Shown in pieces: positions 8,840 to 20,145 of a stretch of 64,000 bases of DNA. Source of the stretch: CAWDJT01 sp963828705. Its GTDB lineage: Bacteria; Desulfobacterota; Syntrophobacteria; Syntrophobacterales; Syntrophobacteraceae. Where the stretch lies: contig CAWHGA010000034.1 of assembly GCA_963828705.1 (NCBI GenBank), positions 1 to 64,000 of the forward strand, read 5' to 3'. A program made the translations under genes and the position numbers. The notes under the pieces were generated by a model. That model saw only the letters and a list, made by a program, of their open reading frames with translations, was not told where the DNA came from and searched no databases. Numbering within the stretch: position 1 is the first letter of the stretch; every line of letters begins with the position of its first letter.

Positions 8840-10405
8840 TTAATCATGGCCAATCCCATTCTCCCAGCCACCCCCGAGGGCTTTATAGAGCGCAATCAGA
8901 TCCGTAGCCTGGTTGCGAGTGCTCAGCGCCAGGCTCTCCTCGGCGACGTACAAGGAACGTTGGGCGATAAGCACGCTTAAGAAATTCGACCGGCCCGCCA
9001 CGTATAGTTCCATGGCCAGGTTCACCGCCCGGCGGTTTTCAACCACGGCGACAGTAAGCGCCCGCCAGCGTTCCTGTTCCTTGGCGTAGGCCGTCAGGGC
9101 AGTCTCCACCTCCTTAAGGGCGGTCAGGACCGTCTTCTGATAAGTCAACAAGGCCTGCTCCTGGAGCGCGTTCTGGACCTCGATGTTGGCACGGATCCGA
9201 CCCGCATCGAAAATCTGCCAGTTGACACTCGGTCCCAGCGACCAGGCGCGACTACCCCAGTTGGCCAGGGAAGCGAGGTCACTGCTGGAGAATCCCAGGG
9301 AACCAGTGAGGGAGAACTTTGGGAAGAGGTCGGCAGTAGCCACTCCAATCCGAGCGGTGGCCACATGCAACTGCGCTTCCGCCATGCGGATATCCGGCCG
9401 CCGGAGGAGAAGCGCCGAAGGCAGTCCGACTGGGACTTCCGGCGGGATCACCGGGATCGATACCGGAGGGGCTAATTCCTGAGCTAGAGAGGCAGGTTCA
9501 TGACCAAGCAGGACCCCCAGGCTGTAGATAGTAGCCTGAGCCGCGGACTCCAAAACCGGAATCTGTGACTCCAAAGTCGCCACTTGGGCGTTGGCGGTGG
9601 CCACATCGAGAGCGCCCACAAAACCGGCTTCGAAACGTTTACGGGCGATCTCGGCCGCATGCGCCTGCGCCCGCAGATTATCCTGGGCGATGGCAAGCTG
9701 CTGCTGGAGCGAACGAAGTGTGACATAGTTGCTGCCCACCTCGGCCACCAGGCTCACCAATACATCCCGACGGGTTTCGACGGCAGCATCCAGGTCGGCC
9801 TCAGCGGCTTCGACGTTACGCCGTTTGCCGCCGAAGATGTCCAATTCCCAGACCGCATCCAGCCCGGCCCGGAACAAGTCGGATTGTTTGCCGCCCACGC
9901 TGCTATCCGTGCTGCTTGACGAAGCACCCGAGCGGGAATTCCCCGTAGATGACCCGCCGCTGTAGCTGCGTCGGTAACTCGCTGAAGCGTCCACTTCCGG
10001 CCACAGACTGGCCGAGACCACAACGCGCGACGCCCGCGCTTGCCGGATGCGAGACTTGGCCAGCGCCAGGTCCAGGTTCGAGGCAAGCGCGCGCTCAACC
10101 AGAGAACTCAACATTGGATCATTGAAAATCCGCCACCAATCTCCCAACTCCATGGGGTTGGGTGTGGTAACGCTGACTGGTACCGCGGCGGCACTCGGCT
10201 GATCAGGCTGCGGGGCACTTGCACCCCGCCACGCCGCCGGCACCAGCATTCGGGGCGACCGAAAATCCGGTCCCACAGCGCAACCCGCCAGGGCGCCGAA
10301 ACCGATCGCCAATACACATATCAAGGCAAGGGTGGGAACGCGGGCGCGTAGGGGCGTGGGGATGAAAGGATGGGCTGACACGGGGACGCGGCGACCTGGA
10401 GACAC
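8840..10405 (-). CDS. NodT-family outer-membrane efflux lipoprotein (TolC-like)
   Basis: Intact frame of 521 residues for the outer-membrane channel of a tripartite efflux pump. The signal ends at the lipobox FGALAGC, followed by AVGPDF, the standard start of NodT/OprM-type proteins. Two OEP repeats follow, with long helices rich in Ala/Gln/Arg (ASNLDLALAKSRIRQARAS; LRRPDIRMAEAQLHVATARI). A Ser/Gly-rich insert near residues 150-175 sits in an external loop. The frame opens at GTG 10405, but the first 25-28 codons are encoded by the pyrimidine-rich flank of a neighbouring repeat element; a later start such as the TTG just before ICVLAIGFG is plausible. It works with MacA and MacB encoded upstream. 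Confidence 0.88.
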   Translation of the reverse strand: MSPGRRVPVSAHPFIPTPLRARVPTLALICVLAIGFGALAGCAVGPDFRSPRMLVPAAWRGASAPQPDQPSAAAVPVSVTTPNPMELGDWWRIFNDPMLSSLVERALASNLDLALAKSRIRQARASRVVVSASLWPEVDASASYRRSYSGGSSTGNSRSGASSSSTDSSVGGKQSDLFRAGLDAVWELDIFGGKRRNVEAAEADLDAAVETRRDVLVSLVAEVGSNYVTLRSLQQQLAIAQDNLRAQAHAAEIARKRFEAGFVGALDVATANAQVATLESQIPVLESAAQATIYSLGVLLGHEPASLAQELAPPVSIPVIPPEVPVGLPSALLLRRPDIRMAEAQLHVATARIGVATADLFPKFSLTGSLGFSSSDLASLANWGSRAWSLGPSVNWQIFDAGRIRANIEVQNALQEQALLTYQKTVLTALKEVETALTAYAKEQERWRALTVAVVENRRAVNLAMELYVAGRSNFLSVLIAQRSLYVAEESLALSTRNQATDLIALYKALGGGWENGIGHD

Positions 10406-10670
10406 GGAGAGGGGAGGGGAAAAGATATATAGGAGTATTTCAACATTAGCCGATTCTCCACTGTTCCGGGTGAGTGAGCATGTTGACGATTCTGCCTTGA
10501 TGGAAGCCTCTGGCTCAATTCAAAGAGCTTCATGGCCGCCCCCATGACCAACTGATAGTCGTCAAGCTGACGAAAATGCCAGAATACTGCCGATTCGTCA
10601 CCTCTATCCGGGTCCCCGTCTCTCTTCCTCGCTGCGTGTCTCTCCATCCCCACATCTCCGTGTCGCTGCG
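10376..10670 (-). mobile_element. Remnant of a four-helix-bundle (23S IVS-type) element
   Basis: On the minus strand the segment at about 10505-10590 encodes WHFRQLDDYQLVMGAAMKLF, close to the N-terminus of the complete four-helix-bundle protein at 42267-42644, and is followed directly by SPGTVENRLM, matching that protein's C-terminal LSRPEQWRIR at DNA level. The middle (about 80 residues) is deleted. Flanking tracts are related inverted repeats: purine-rich on the 5' side (about 10616-10670, GACACGGAGA type) and pyrimidine-rich on the 3' side (about 10376-10420). It lies between the MacB permease and NodT genes. No functional protein is expected. Confidence 0.65.
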
Positions 10671-12110
10671 ATTCGGGCAGCTTTATTCGTATCGCAGCGC
10701 GATGATGGGGTCCATCCGGGAGGCCTTCCAGGCCGGGTAGTAGCCAAAGACTATCCCAACCGTGGCCGAAACCGCGAAGGCAGCCAGGATGGCGTCCAGG
10801 GACAGCTCGGTCGGCCATTGGAGCAGCGCGCTCACCAACTAGGAGATACCCCGGCCCACCAGGATGCCGGCCATGCCCGCCGCAGAAGCACAAGAACGAC
10901 GGATTCGACCAGGAACTGCTGGAGGATGTCGCTGCCCTGAGCGCCCACCGCCATCCGCAGGCCGATTTCGCGCGTCCGTTCGGTCACCGACACCAGCATG
11001 ATGTTCATGATCCCCACCCCGCCGACCACCAGGGAAATCAGGGCCACCACCAGCAGCAGGTTGGTCATCATGGTGGCCGTGGAAGACAGGGCCTTGGTCA
11101 TTTCGGTCATGTCCCGGATATTGAAATCGTCCGGCTCGCCCTGGACGAATGCGGTGCCGTTCGCGAAGCAGCTGGGTGATCTGGCTGATGGCAGCTGGAA
11201 TCTCCTCCGTGGATTCGAGCTGCAGTCAGGATCTGGTCGACATTGGTGAACCGCACCGGCAGCGGCGTGTCGGCAGCCTGGGTCGCCGACTGCTGCGGGT
11301 AGAGGCTGTCTGCGACCCGGATAAATCTGGTTGAGGGTGTTGACCGTCTGGAGGTTCCGGACGCTGGACGAGGAAGCGGCACTCTGGTTGACAGTTGGCA
11401 GAGGCTGATGCCGGTCACCCGGTATTTGATGGTGGTCCAGGGCGCCAGGAGGATGTCATCCTGGTCCATGCCCATCATGTTGGCTCCTTTGCTGGCCAGC
11501 ACCCCGATCACCTTGAAGGGAACGTTTTGACCCGCACCTCCTTGCCGAGGGGAGACTCGCCCTGGAACAGCTCTCGCACGAGTCGTCTGCGCCCAACAGG
11601 CAGACCTTGCTGCCGTTGCGCACATCGCGATCGGTAAAAGGATCGCCTTCCGCCATGGGCCATTCGCGGACATCGAGGTAGGCGGGAGTTGTCCCGTAGA
11701 TGAAGGTGGGCACCCAGTTGCGGTTGCCATAGACGACCTGAGTGCGGGCCCGCACGATGGGCGCCGCGGCTCGCACCGCCGGGGCATTCGCTGGCGATGG
11801 CTTCGGCATCCTGGGGCGTAGAGCGTCATGACGCTTCCCGCCCCGAAGCTGACCCCGCCGCTGGCCGCCGTGCCCGGCATGCACCACCAGGTTGTTGGCC
11901 CCCATGCTGGCAATGGTTTGCTGGATGGCGTTGGACGAGCCGCGGCCGATTTCCATCATGGCAATGACCGACGCCACACCGATGATGATTCCGAGCGTGG
12001 TGAGGGCAGCCCGCATGACATTGCGGCGCAGACCGTTGAGCGCGGTGCGCAGCACCCGCTTGGTCCGCACCAGAGCGCCCGCGGAAAACCACTTCTTCCG
12101 GGTGGATCTC

Positions 12111-12845
<735 letters not shown>

Positions 12846-13008
12846 GAAGCCGCTCTTTATCTGCTTTCCAGCCACCGCTTGAAGGGCACGCACCCGCGAA
12901 GGCGGTGAAGCCCCAAGCCTGGCATCCCTCTGGAAACACCCTCCCGCCCTCGAAGGGAAGAGGCAAGGGGTAAAGACCTCCACCGTCAAATTCCGGCGCC
13001 CCCAACCA

Positions 13009-14367
13009 TCAGCGTCCAGGCGGAGGAGCGCTGCGGCGGAAGATCTGCGGCGTAAAAGGACTGCCACCGGGTCCGGGCTTGGCAGCGTCCTTACTCTGTT
13101 CACCCACAATCACCGGAACGCCTTCCTTGAGTTCATCGCTTCGAACTTCTGTCATGGAGCCATCACTGGCACCGATTTCCACCGGAATCGCCCGCACCGA
13201 CCCCCCTTGTGGCCACCCACAGGACGCCACGACCCTGGCCCCCCTTGCCCTCGCCGCGCGCGGCACCAGCGGCGACGCGCCGGCCGGCCTACGACCTGCG
13301 ATCCGGCATTTCCCCTGGCTGCCCGGGGCGATCCGGTCCGCCGGCGGCACCCAGCGCAGAGCGGCATTGGGCACCAGCAGCACATTGTGGCGCTCGCTCA
13401 CCAGAAACTTGGCGTTGGCCGTAAGATAGGGCAACAGCTTGCCGCTGGAATTGTCGGTGATGACCTCCACAGTGTAGGTCACCACATTCTGGGTCATGGT
13501 GGCGTTGAGCCGAACCTTTCCGACCTCGCCCTGGAACACTTCCCCAGGGAAGGCATCCACGGTGAAGTTGACCGGCTGACCGGGATGGATGCTGCCGATA
13601 TCGGCCTCGTTCACCGCGACCCAGACCTGCATGCGCCGCAGGTCCTTGGCGATAAGGAAAAGGCTCGGCGCATTGAGGCTGGCCACCACGGTCTGGCCGA
13701 TGTTGACCCGCCGGTCAATGATGACCCCCTTGACTGGGGATTTGATGGTGCAGTAGTCAAGGTTCTGCTGGGCCCGCCTCAGGTTCGCTTCGGCCTGGGC
13801 AACGCTGGCTCGAGCCTGAACGATGGCCGCCTTGCCGACCGCCAGATTGGCCTGAGCCACTTGATAGGCCGACTGTGCCGCGTCGAAATCGCTCTGGGCA
13901 AGCGCATCCGACGGCCCCAGTTTGCGGGCCCGGTTCCAGTCCCGCTCCGCCTGAAAGAGCCTTGCCTGCAACTGCCCAAGGTCGGCTTCGGCCCTTTGCA
14001 CCGCGGCCTTGGCCTGTTCCACCTGGGCCTGTACCTGGGCCACATCGGCGGCGTACAGCGAATCGTCGATCTGGGCCAGCACCATGCCTTCCTCGATCCT
14101 GGATCCGTAGTCGATGGGCCGGCCTTCCTGGTCCTTGCCAAAGGCAACGATCTTGCCCGCCACCTGGGCACCCACGTCCACCACCTCTTCCGGCTCCACC
14201 GTCCCGGTGGCGCTGATGGTGGCCACCAGATCGCCGTATTTGACGGGAACCGTGCGGAACGTGGAATCGGCACGGGCCGTACCCCGGCGCAGGAACCAAA
14301 CCAGCCCCAGCCCCACCATGGCCAAGACCAACACAACGAGCACGACGCGTTTTGCGGAACGGTTCAT
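13009..14367 (-). CDS. macA: MacA-type periplasmic adaptor (membrane fusion protein)
   Basis: Intact 452-residue HlyD/MacA-family adaptor linking the inner-membrane MacB to the outer-membrane NodT channel. One N-terminal membrane helix (residues 8-26) is followed by a half-lipoyl strand region (YGDLVATISATGTVEPEEVV), a long Ala/Gln-rich hairpin coiled coil (about 105-205), the second half-lipoyl motif (YCTIKSPVKGVIIDRRVNIG) and beta-barrel domains. An Arg/Pro/Ala-rich stretch at about 345-385 is unusual for the family and could be a real insert or a short double frameshift. First gene of the macA-macB-nodT-tetR transcript; the palindrome at 14444-14459 lies in its promoter region. Confidence 0.88.
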   Translation of the reverse strand: MNRSAKRVVLVVLVLAMVGLGLVWFLRRGTARADSTFRTVPVKYGDLVATISATGTVEPEEVVDVGAQVAGKIVAFGKDQEGRPIDYGSRIEEGMVLAQIDDSLYAADVAQVQAQVEQAKAAVQRAEADLGQLQARLFQAERDWNRARKLGPSDALAQSDFDAAQSAYQVAQANLAVGKAAIVQARASVAQAEANLRRAQQNLDYCTIKSPVKGVIIDRRVNIGQTVVASLNAPSLFLIAKDLRRMQVWVAVNEADIGSIHPGQPVNFTVDAFPGEVFQGEVGKVRLNATMTQNVVTYTVEVITDNSSGKLLPYLTANAKFLVSERHNVLLVPNAALRWVPPADRIAPGSQGKCRIAGRRPAGASPLVPRAARARGARVVASCGWPQGGSVRAIPVEIGASDGSMTEVRSDELKEGVPVIVGEQSKDAAKPGPGGSPFTPQIFRRSAPPPGR

Positions 14368-14443
14368 ATCTTTTTCTCAAACCTCTCTTTGGAACGGAAA
14401 CCGGCCGGTGACATCACGCATTGGAAGGCCACCCCGTTAAACC

Positions 14444-14459
14444 GAGTGAGTACTTACTC
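14444..14459. promoter_or_regulatory. Palindromic operator upstream of the efflux operon
   Basis: The 16-bp sequence GAGTGAGTACTTACTC is symmetrical about its centre with one mismatch pair and lies 77 bases upstream of macA. Size, spacing and AGT/ACT half-sites resemble operators of AcrR/TtgR-like TetR repressors. A TetR gene is the last member of the same operon, so autoregulation is the simplest reading. Confidence 0.65.
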
Positions 14460-14670
14460 AGGATAGCGGAGACGCCCTCTGCTGTCAAGCCATGACGCGT
14501 CTGGGGATGCATTTGGAACGCTATCGAACGGCTCGGCCAGATGGCCCCTTGGGACTGCTTATCCGGTGCTGTTGCCAAGGTTATGGATGTTGAGCGATGA
14601 TCATGCTATCTTGATGGTGTGCATTCCTATATTCATGCCGTCAGCCCTAAATGTCGACCATTTCCCCAGC

Positions 14671-14810
14671 AACGTTGATGGATTCGCAAGAAGTCCAATA
14701 TCTGCGTTGCACTGCACCCTTCGTCATTGCGACGTACCCGCAGGTTACGTCTCATTCCTCAGGATTTGCGCGCCTTGATCTTGGCGCTTTTTACGAATCC
14801 ATCTGGGTTT
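14671..14810. repeat. MITE-like inverted-repeat element
   Basis: The 10-bp ends GATGGATTCG (14677-14686) and CGAATCCATC (14794-14803) are perfect inverted repeats enclosing about 107 bases without a gene. The right arm sits in CTTTTTACGAATCCATC, wording that recalls dispersed repeats of Desulfobacterota (CTTTTTACGA-). A short CAGCAACGTT sequence occurs just outside both ends. The element occupies most of the gap before the spermidine-synthase-like gene; the rest of 14470-14861 shows no gene. Confidence 0.55.
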
Positions 14811-14861
14811 TGACTTTATTGCGAGTTCAGCAACGTTAGTTTCGATGCCGAGGCACCATGG

Positions 14862-17752
14862 ATGACGCAACCAGCCCCGCCGATAGAACCCACATCCTGG
14901 AAAAGCTGCCTGGCCATCACCGCGGCCGGTTTTGCCAGCGCCGTGGCCCAAATCTTGACAGTTCGCGAACTGCTGGTGCTCTTCTATGGCAATGAGCTGT
15001 CCGTTGGGTTGGTGTTTACCAGTTGGCTGCTCTGGACCGCTTTGGGAAGCAGTTTGGGCGGGCGCTACAGCCGTCGGATAAACCCGACCGAAGTGACTCT
15101 GGCCCTGGCGCTTACAGGGCTCGCCCTGGTAGTGCCGGCAACCCTGCTATGGATTCGCGCCAGCCGCCTGGTTTGGTTCATTCCTCTGGGGGAACTGCTG
15201 CCTCCCGGGAAGATGCTGGCCATCGCCCTGACCGCCACCGGGCCGTTGTGTATCGCCAACGGCCTGCTGTTCGCCCTCGCTTGGGCGGTCCAGGCTGCCG
15301 GAACCAGGGTTCCATATGGGCGATCTCATGCACCTCCAGGCGATACGTGCCCAGATGGCTTAGCCCGTAACCCCGGCAAAATTGGGTGGACGGGACCCCT
15401 CGAAGGACTCGATTCCCGCCCTGCCATAAGGGGGGACCATGACCACGTGGTTCCTCACCCATCTTCGTGCAAAGCTTCACCAAACGACGATAGCCCGCCG
15501 CTGGCCCCGGTTACCCAACCTGCAGCGACCTGCCACTCGCTTCACAAGCGGGAACGGTTCGCCGGCCAACCCTTGCTGATCTACCTGGGCGAAGCCGCGG
15601 GTGCCGCTCTGGGTGGGTTGTGCCTTTATTTCTTTCTCCTGCCTCGGGCGGCAGTATTGACCACGGCTTGTATTCTGTCGCTATTGCTGTGGGTGGTGGC
15701 CGGAGTGCTACTCAGCTGGTCACGAAAAGCCCTCACGGCCGTTGAATTGGCCATCGGATGCCGCCACCTGCCCCGACTCTTCGGGGCAGACAGCCCGGGT
15801 GGGAGGGCTGGCAGCAACGGTTTCCCAGCACCCGGGGCTCTCCCAGATAGGGAAAGAAAACCTTGATCCAACAGCATTGCGCCCAGTCCCCCACCACCGG
15901 CCGTGTCCGCGCCTCATTTGGGGGTTATGGTTGCTGGCCGGCTTTGGTCTTTTTGCTGTGAGCGCGAGGCTTGACAGCCTCGATCGTCAGAGTCGCAGCT
16001 GGCAGTGGGGTCCCAACCTGGTGGCCGGTTATGACACCCCATACCATAATCTGTCAGTGATTCAGCAGCCAAACCAGATTTCGGTTTTTATCAACGGGCT
16101 CTGGTGGTTTTCGGCTCCTGACCCGGAAACGGCCGAATACAACGTCCACATCGCCATGTTGGAACACCCCGAACCCCGCAAGGTGCTCCTTGTCGGAAGC
16201 GGCATCACCGGACTGGTGGGCGAAATCCTCAAGCACCCCATGGTAACCAGCTTGGATTATGTGGAAGCGGACCCCCAGGTGATCTCTTTGATAGCACCTC
16301 ACCTGTCCGACCGGGAAACCGCCCCACTCAGTGATCCGCGCGTCCGCCTCCGTCCACATGGACGCCGGATCGTTTTTGCGGCAGTGCCGGGAGCGCTATG
16401 ACGTGGTGCTACTCCACTGCGGCGACCCCACGAACCTCGAGATCAATCGTTTCTACACCGTTGAATTCTACCGGCGCGTTGCCCGGGTTCTGGAGCGCGG
16501 CGGAGTGGTGTCCTTTGCTGTGGGGGCTTCAGCCGATATTGTCGGCCCGGTGCAGGCTCGTTTTCTGCGTTCACTGCGCGCCTCACTGCTGGCAGTATTT
16601 CCCGAAGTACTGGTTTTTCCCGGTGTGACCGCCAGGTTTCTCGCCTCCAACCAGGTCAACAGCCTGTCCGTGGACCCGGTTGTATTGGTCGACCGGTTGC
16701 GCGGACGCGGTCTGCAAATCCGATTTGTGCGCGAAGACACTCTGGAAGATGCCCTGAGCCCTTTTCGTCTCCAGGCTTTGGATGCGATCCTGGGATCGGA
16801 TGCGACCGCGCGCGAGCCTCTCCGAGCTGTACCCATCAACCAGGACTTCCTGCCGATTTGTCACTTCCACAACCTGCTGCTGTGGGGCGCCCAGCTCCAT
16901 CCCCATGTCCTGCAGGGGCTACTGGCACTGCAACGACATCAATCAGCGTGGCTCTGGGCCGGGGCCCTGATCCTGGTGCTGACGGTCATAGTGCTAAGGG
17001 GCCGCAGCCGATCCCGGCCAGGTCCGGAAGTGGGATTCAATGTTGCCGTGGTGGGCGGGGGCTTGATGAGCACGCAAATTGTCCTGTTGCTGGCCTTTCA
17101 GGTATTTGCCGGATTCGTCTACCGGCAGGTGGCACTCATCGTTTCCCTGTTCATGGTGGGAATGGCCCTGGGTGCTGCCGTCGTGAGCGCCCTGGCTGAT
17201 CGCCCAATCCGCGTCCGGGTCTGGTTTGCCGCCTGCCAGGGCATGCTGGGTTTGTTTCTGATGGTCATCGTGGCATTGCTCCAGGCCATGCACCGCTGGC
17301 TGGAAGCCCCCGGCGGCGGGCCGGCAGATCCGCTGTTGGTCGCGGTGTTTACTATTCTGGCATTGTTCCTGGGGCTATTGGGCGGGATACATTTCTCTCT
17401 GGCCGTGCGCGTTCAGGCCGGAACCACCGTGGCTTCGGCCCGGATTGGCGCTGGCCTCTATGGTCTGGACCTTCTCGGCGCCGCCGCCGGCGCCCTCATG
17501 GCCAGCCTTTTCCTGATCCCCCTCTACGGGATCATCACCACCATCCATATTGTCGCGGCCGGCACCGGCATCAGCTTGTTGGCACTGCTGAGGGGGAGAG
17601 CAAGGTCGGTGTTGTGGAGCAGGATTTCCAACCTGCCGTTAGTGCTCAATGGCAACCGGGCATACGCTCACGCAGTCAAGCTCGGCATCGTAACGACGGC
17701 GGCACTCAGCTGGTGGACTTCGCTGGCGGCCACTGCGACTGATGGCTCATAA
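14862..17752 (+). CDS. Spermidine synthase-like domain fused to membrane domains (frameshifted)
   Basis: A large integral membrane protein with a spermidine-synthase-type methyltransferase-fold domain between two sets of membrane helices, a known fused family of uncertain function. The first helices begin SCLAITAAGFASAVAQILTV with the loop RELLVLFYGNELSVGLVF. The soluble part includes YDTPYHNLSVIQQPNQISVF, VLLVGSGITGLVGEIL and DYVEADPQVISL, then YDVVLLHCGDPTNLEINRFY. At least six C-terminal helices follow (16950-17600). Frame changes occur near 15760-15870 and 16340-16380. Residues about 150-245 are hydrophilic, Pro/His-rich and unlike the family, which suggests a small in-frame insertion. 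ATG 14862 is the chosen start. Aminopropyl transfer is not demonstrated for this fused type. Confidence 0.72.
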
Positions 17753-18788
17753 CGAACTTGAACTTCGGAAAGGACCGCGGCAGTCGAATCAGGTTGAAGA
17801 CCATGACGCCAGTGGCCAGTCGGTCCAGCCAGGAGGACATGGGCCAGCCGAAATGCACGGTAATATCGCGGTCGGACATTTCGTACTCCACGACCTTCAA
17901 CAGCGCCATAATATGCTGGTAAAGGCCCGTCCGCGTCCATGCCAAGCGGAAATGGTTGGGAGCCAGTTTTGGAGGAATCCCCTGACGGGGCGAATAGAAT
18001 GTCACATACACCTTATTGTCCTTGACTTGTTCCAGAGCCTCCTCGCGTGGGCGGCGGAAGATAAGGTGGAGGCCCGAGTGGGACGAACCGGCCAGGTAAA
18101 AATCATTTCCATTTCACTGTCGCCCTGCCCGATTTCCTTGATTTCCGGGGCCCGTCTCTTGGCCACCATCATGCCGGCGAACAACACGACACCGGTGACG
18201 CTGGCCCAGAGCGCGGTGCCGTGGGGTTTTTCGATGGCCAGGAAGATAAAGCAGCTCAGCATGATGACACAAAGCACCAGCGTCCCCAATCGGCTGGTGA
18301 AGTAGGGGATCACCTTCTTGGTGCCCATCTTGTAACGATAGATGATCAGGGAAAACAGATTGATGCAGAAGCTGGCAATCAGGCCGAGGGGCATACATGT
18401 CGGCCAGGATGGTCTGGCTGCCGGGTGATCAGACGATGGTCGAAAAGAAAGTCGCATTGATGATGTGGATCCGAAGAACGACTGGCGGCGATTGGTCGCA
18501 ATGAGCCAGTGAAAACCGTAGCGGTGAGCCACCCGGTCCAGGAGTTCACTGGAAGCCACGAAAGCGGTGTGAGCCATGATCAAGGTGATACATGCCAGTG
18601 CCGCCACCAGGATGCCGAAGGGAACGCCGTTCAAGGTGGTGGCATAGTGCGTAAGTAAGATCCCCCTCGTGCTCCTTGAAATTGATGGGGGCGGACAGGG
18701 CCAGGGCGGCTACCAGGGTAGTGATTACCTCGACGGTGGCAGCCAGGAACCAATAGGCCCTGCGGATTTCGCGCCAGTTCTTAACCAA
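17706..18788 (-). pseudogene. Amino-acid/polyamine permease (APC-like) remnant
   Basis: Pieces of one membrane transporter in three frames. From 18788: KNWREIRRAYWFLAATVEVI and a helix ending AALALSAPINF; then FGILVAALACITLIMAHTAF, a helix LIASFCINLFSLIIYRY, VLCVIMLSCFIFLAIEKPHG, and a cytosolic tail VYVTFYSPRQGIPPKLAPNH, MSDRDITVHFGWPMSSWLDR. The tail and helix layout resemble APC-superfamily permeases, but only about the C-terminal half is present. Upstream, the frame meets a TAG at 18798-18800 and then unrelated coding DNA. Loss of the N-terminal membrane helices makes a true pseudogene more likely here than in the other frameshifted genes. It converges on the preceding plus-strand gene, overlapping its end slightly. 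Confidence 0.5.
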
Positions 18789-18912
18789 CTCGGCGGTCTA
18801 AATCACCGACATAGCAGGATTCAGCGGCTGGTGACGCACACTGTAAAACCATGGCATGATCAAGTCAAGGGAGAGGTAGAAGTGTTCTGGTGTGGGGCCA
18901 GTCTCCGACCCC

Positions 18913-20073
18913 TCAGGCGATGAGTGGTGGTTTCCAGATTCCGGGGATGGACTGACCGCATCGGGTGCACTGGCCGTCCTTGAAACTGCTGAATCTGCAC
19001 GCGGTAGCCCATTCGTTCGATGAGCGTCGCGCCGCACTTGGGGCAGTAGGTGTGTTCAGCGGCGTGGCCAGGCACATTGCCGATGTAGACATAGCGAAGT
19101 CCATCTTCCAGGGCCACGGCCCGAGCCTTTTCCAGGGTTTCCACCGGCGTCGGCGGTAGGCTCTTGAGCTTGTACATGGGATAGAACCGGCTGAAATGGA
19201 GTGGCACGTCGGGGCTCAGATCGTTCTTGATCCAGCTGGCACATGGCCTTGATCTGCTCCATGTCGTCGTTTTTTCCGGGCACCATGAGGGTGACCAGTT
19301 CGGTGTGGACCCCCTTTTGTTTGAGACGCACCAGGGTATCCAGCACCGGCTGCAGCGCGCCTTCGGTCAAATCGCGGTAGTAGGCTTCGCTAAACCCTTT
19401 GAGGTCGATGCAGGCGGCGCCCAGGCAAGCGCACAGGTCATCCAGCGGTCTGGCATTGATGAAACCGTTGGAGTGGATCACCTTGAGGAGGCCCCGCTTT
19501 TTTGGCCAGGTTGCCGATATCGATCATGTATTCGCAAAAGATGGTGGGCTCGACATAGGTGGAAGCAATGGAATGGCTTTGCGCACGCAGCGCCGCCTCC
19601 ACCACCTGCTCCGGGCTGAGTCCGTAGTTGAAGGTGTCATCCGGCCTGGTCTGGGAGATCTCCCAGTTCTGGCAGAACTTGCAGTTGAAGTTGCAGCCGG
19701 CGGTGGCGATGGAAAACGACCGGGTCGCCGGAAGCACATGAAAAAAGGGCTTCTTTTCGATGGGATCGACATGGATAGAACAGGGATTGCCATAGGTGAG
19801 CGAATAATAGTCCCCATCGACATTCTCTCGAACCCGGCAATAGCCACGTTCGCCGGGACCCAACCTGGCATTCGCGCGGGCACAGCTCGCAGCGCACCAC
19901 CTTGCCTTCCAGCTTGGTGAAATAGGGGGAGAGCTTCCGCCCGATCAGGCCGCGCGTGGGGGAAAGGGTTTGAGCGGATGCCCGAGAGGGCAAGTCAGCC
20001 ACGGCATCGCCTGCACTCCGCCCATGAGAAGAGCACACTGCCCACAACGCTGCAGGAATTCTCGTCGGTTCAT
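18913..20073 (-). CDS. amrS: AmmeMemoRadiSam-system radical SAM enzyme (multiple frameshifts)
   Basis: Radical SAM protein of the AmmeMemoRadiSam system, whose reaction is not established. The start at ATG 20073 follows GGAG and gives MNRREFLQRCGQCALLMGGV, a Tat-like twin-arginine leader that is unusual for a radical SAM enzyme. Later blocks are diagnostic: VRCELCPREC (a second Cys set), DYYSLTYGNPCSIHVDPIEK, the radical SAM motif AGCNFNCKFCQNWEIS, YVEPTIFCEYMIDI and IDLKGFSEAYYR. The C-terminal zinc-ribbon-like tail has CPKCGATLIER and CTRCGQSIPGIW. Frame breaks near 19860, 19500, 19210 and 18990. It lies directly downstream of the fused AmrB-AmrA gene, as expected for this system. Confidence 0.8.
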
Positions 20074-20145
20074 GGTAGGTCTCCATATTGGCCTACGCGT
20101 TCGCCAAAGCCCGGGCGACCCTCGCATAACCCGCCATCTAGCGGT

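Noticed and set aside
12846..13109. N-terminal extension of the MacB ATPase frame
   Set aside because: No similarity to ABC ATPases; runs through the macA-macB spacer and the macA end.
13207..14466. 419-codon plus-strand open frame opposite macA
   Set aside because: Antisense shadow of the well-supported adaptor gene in high-GC DNA; His/Pro/Gly-rich, no family resemblance.
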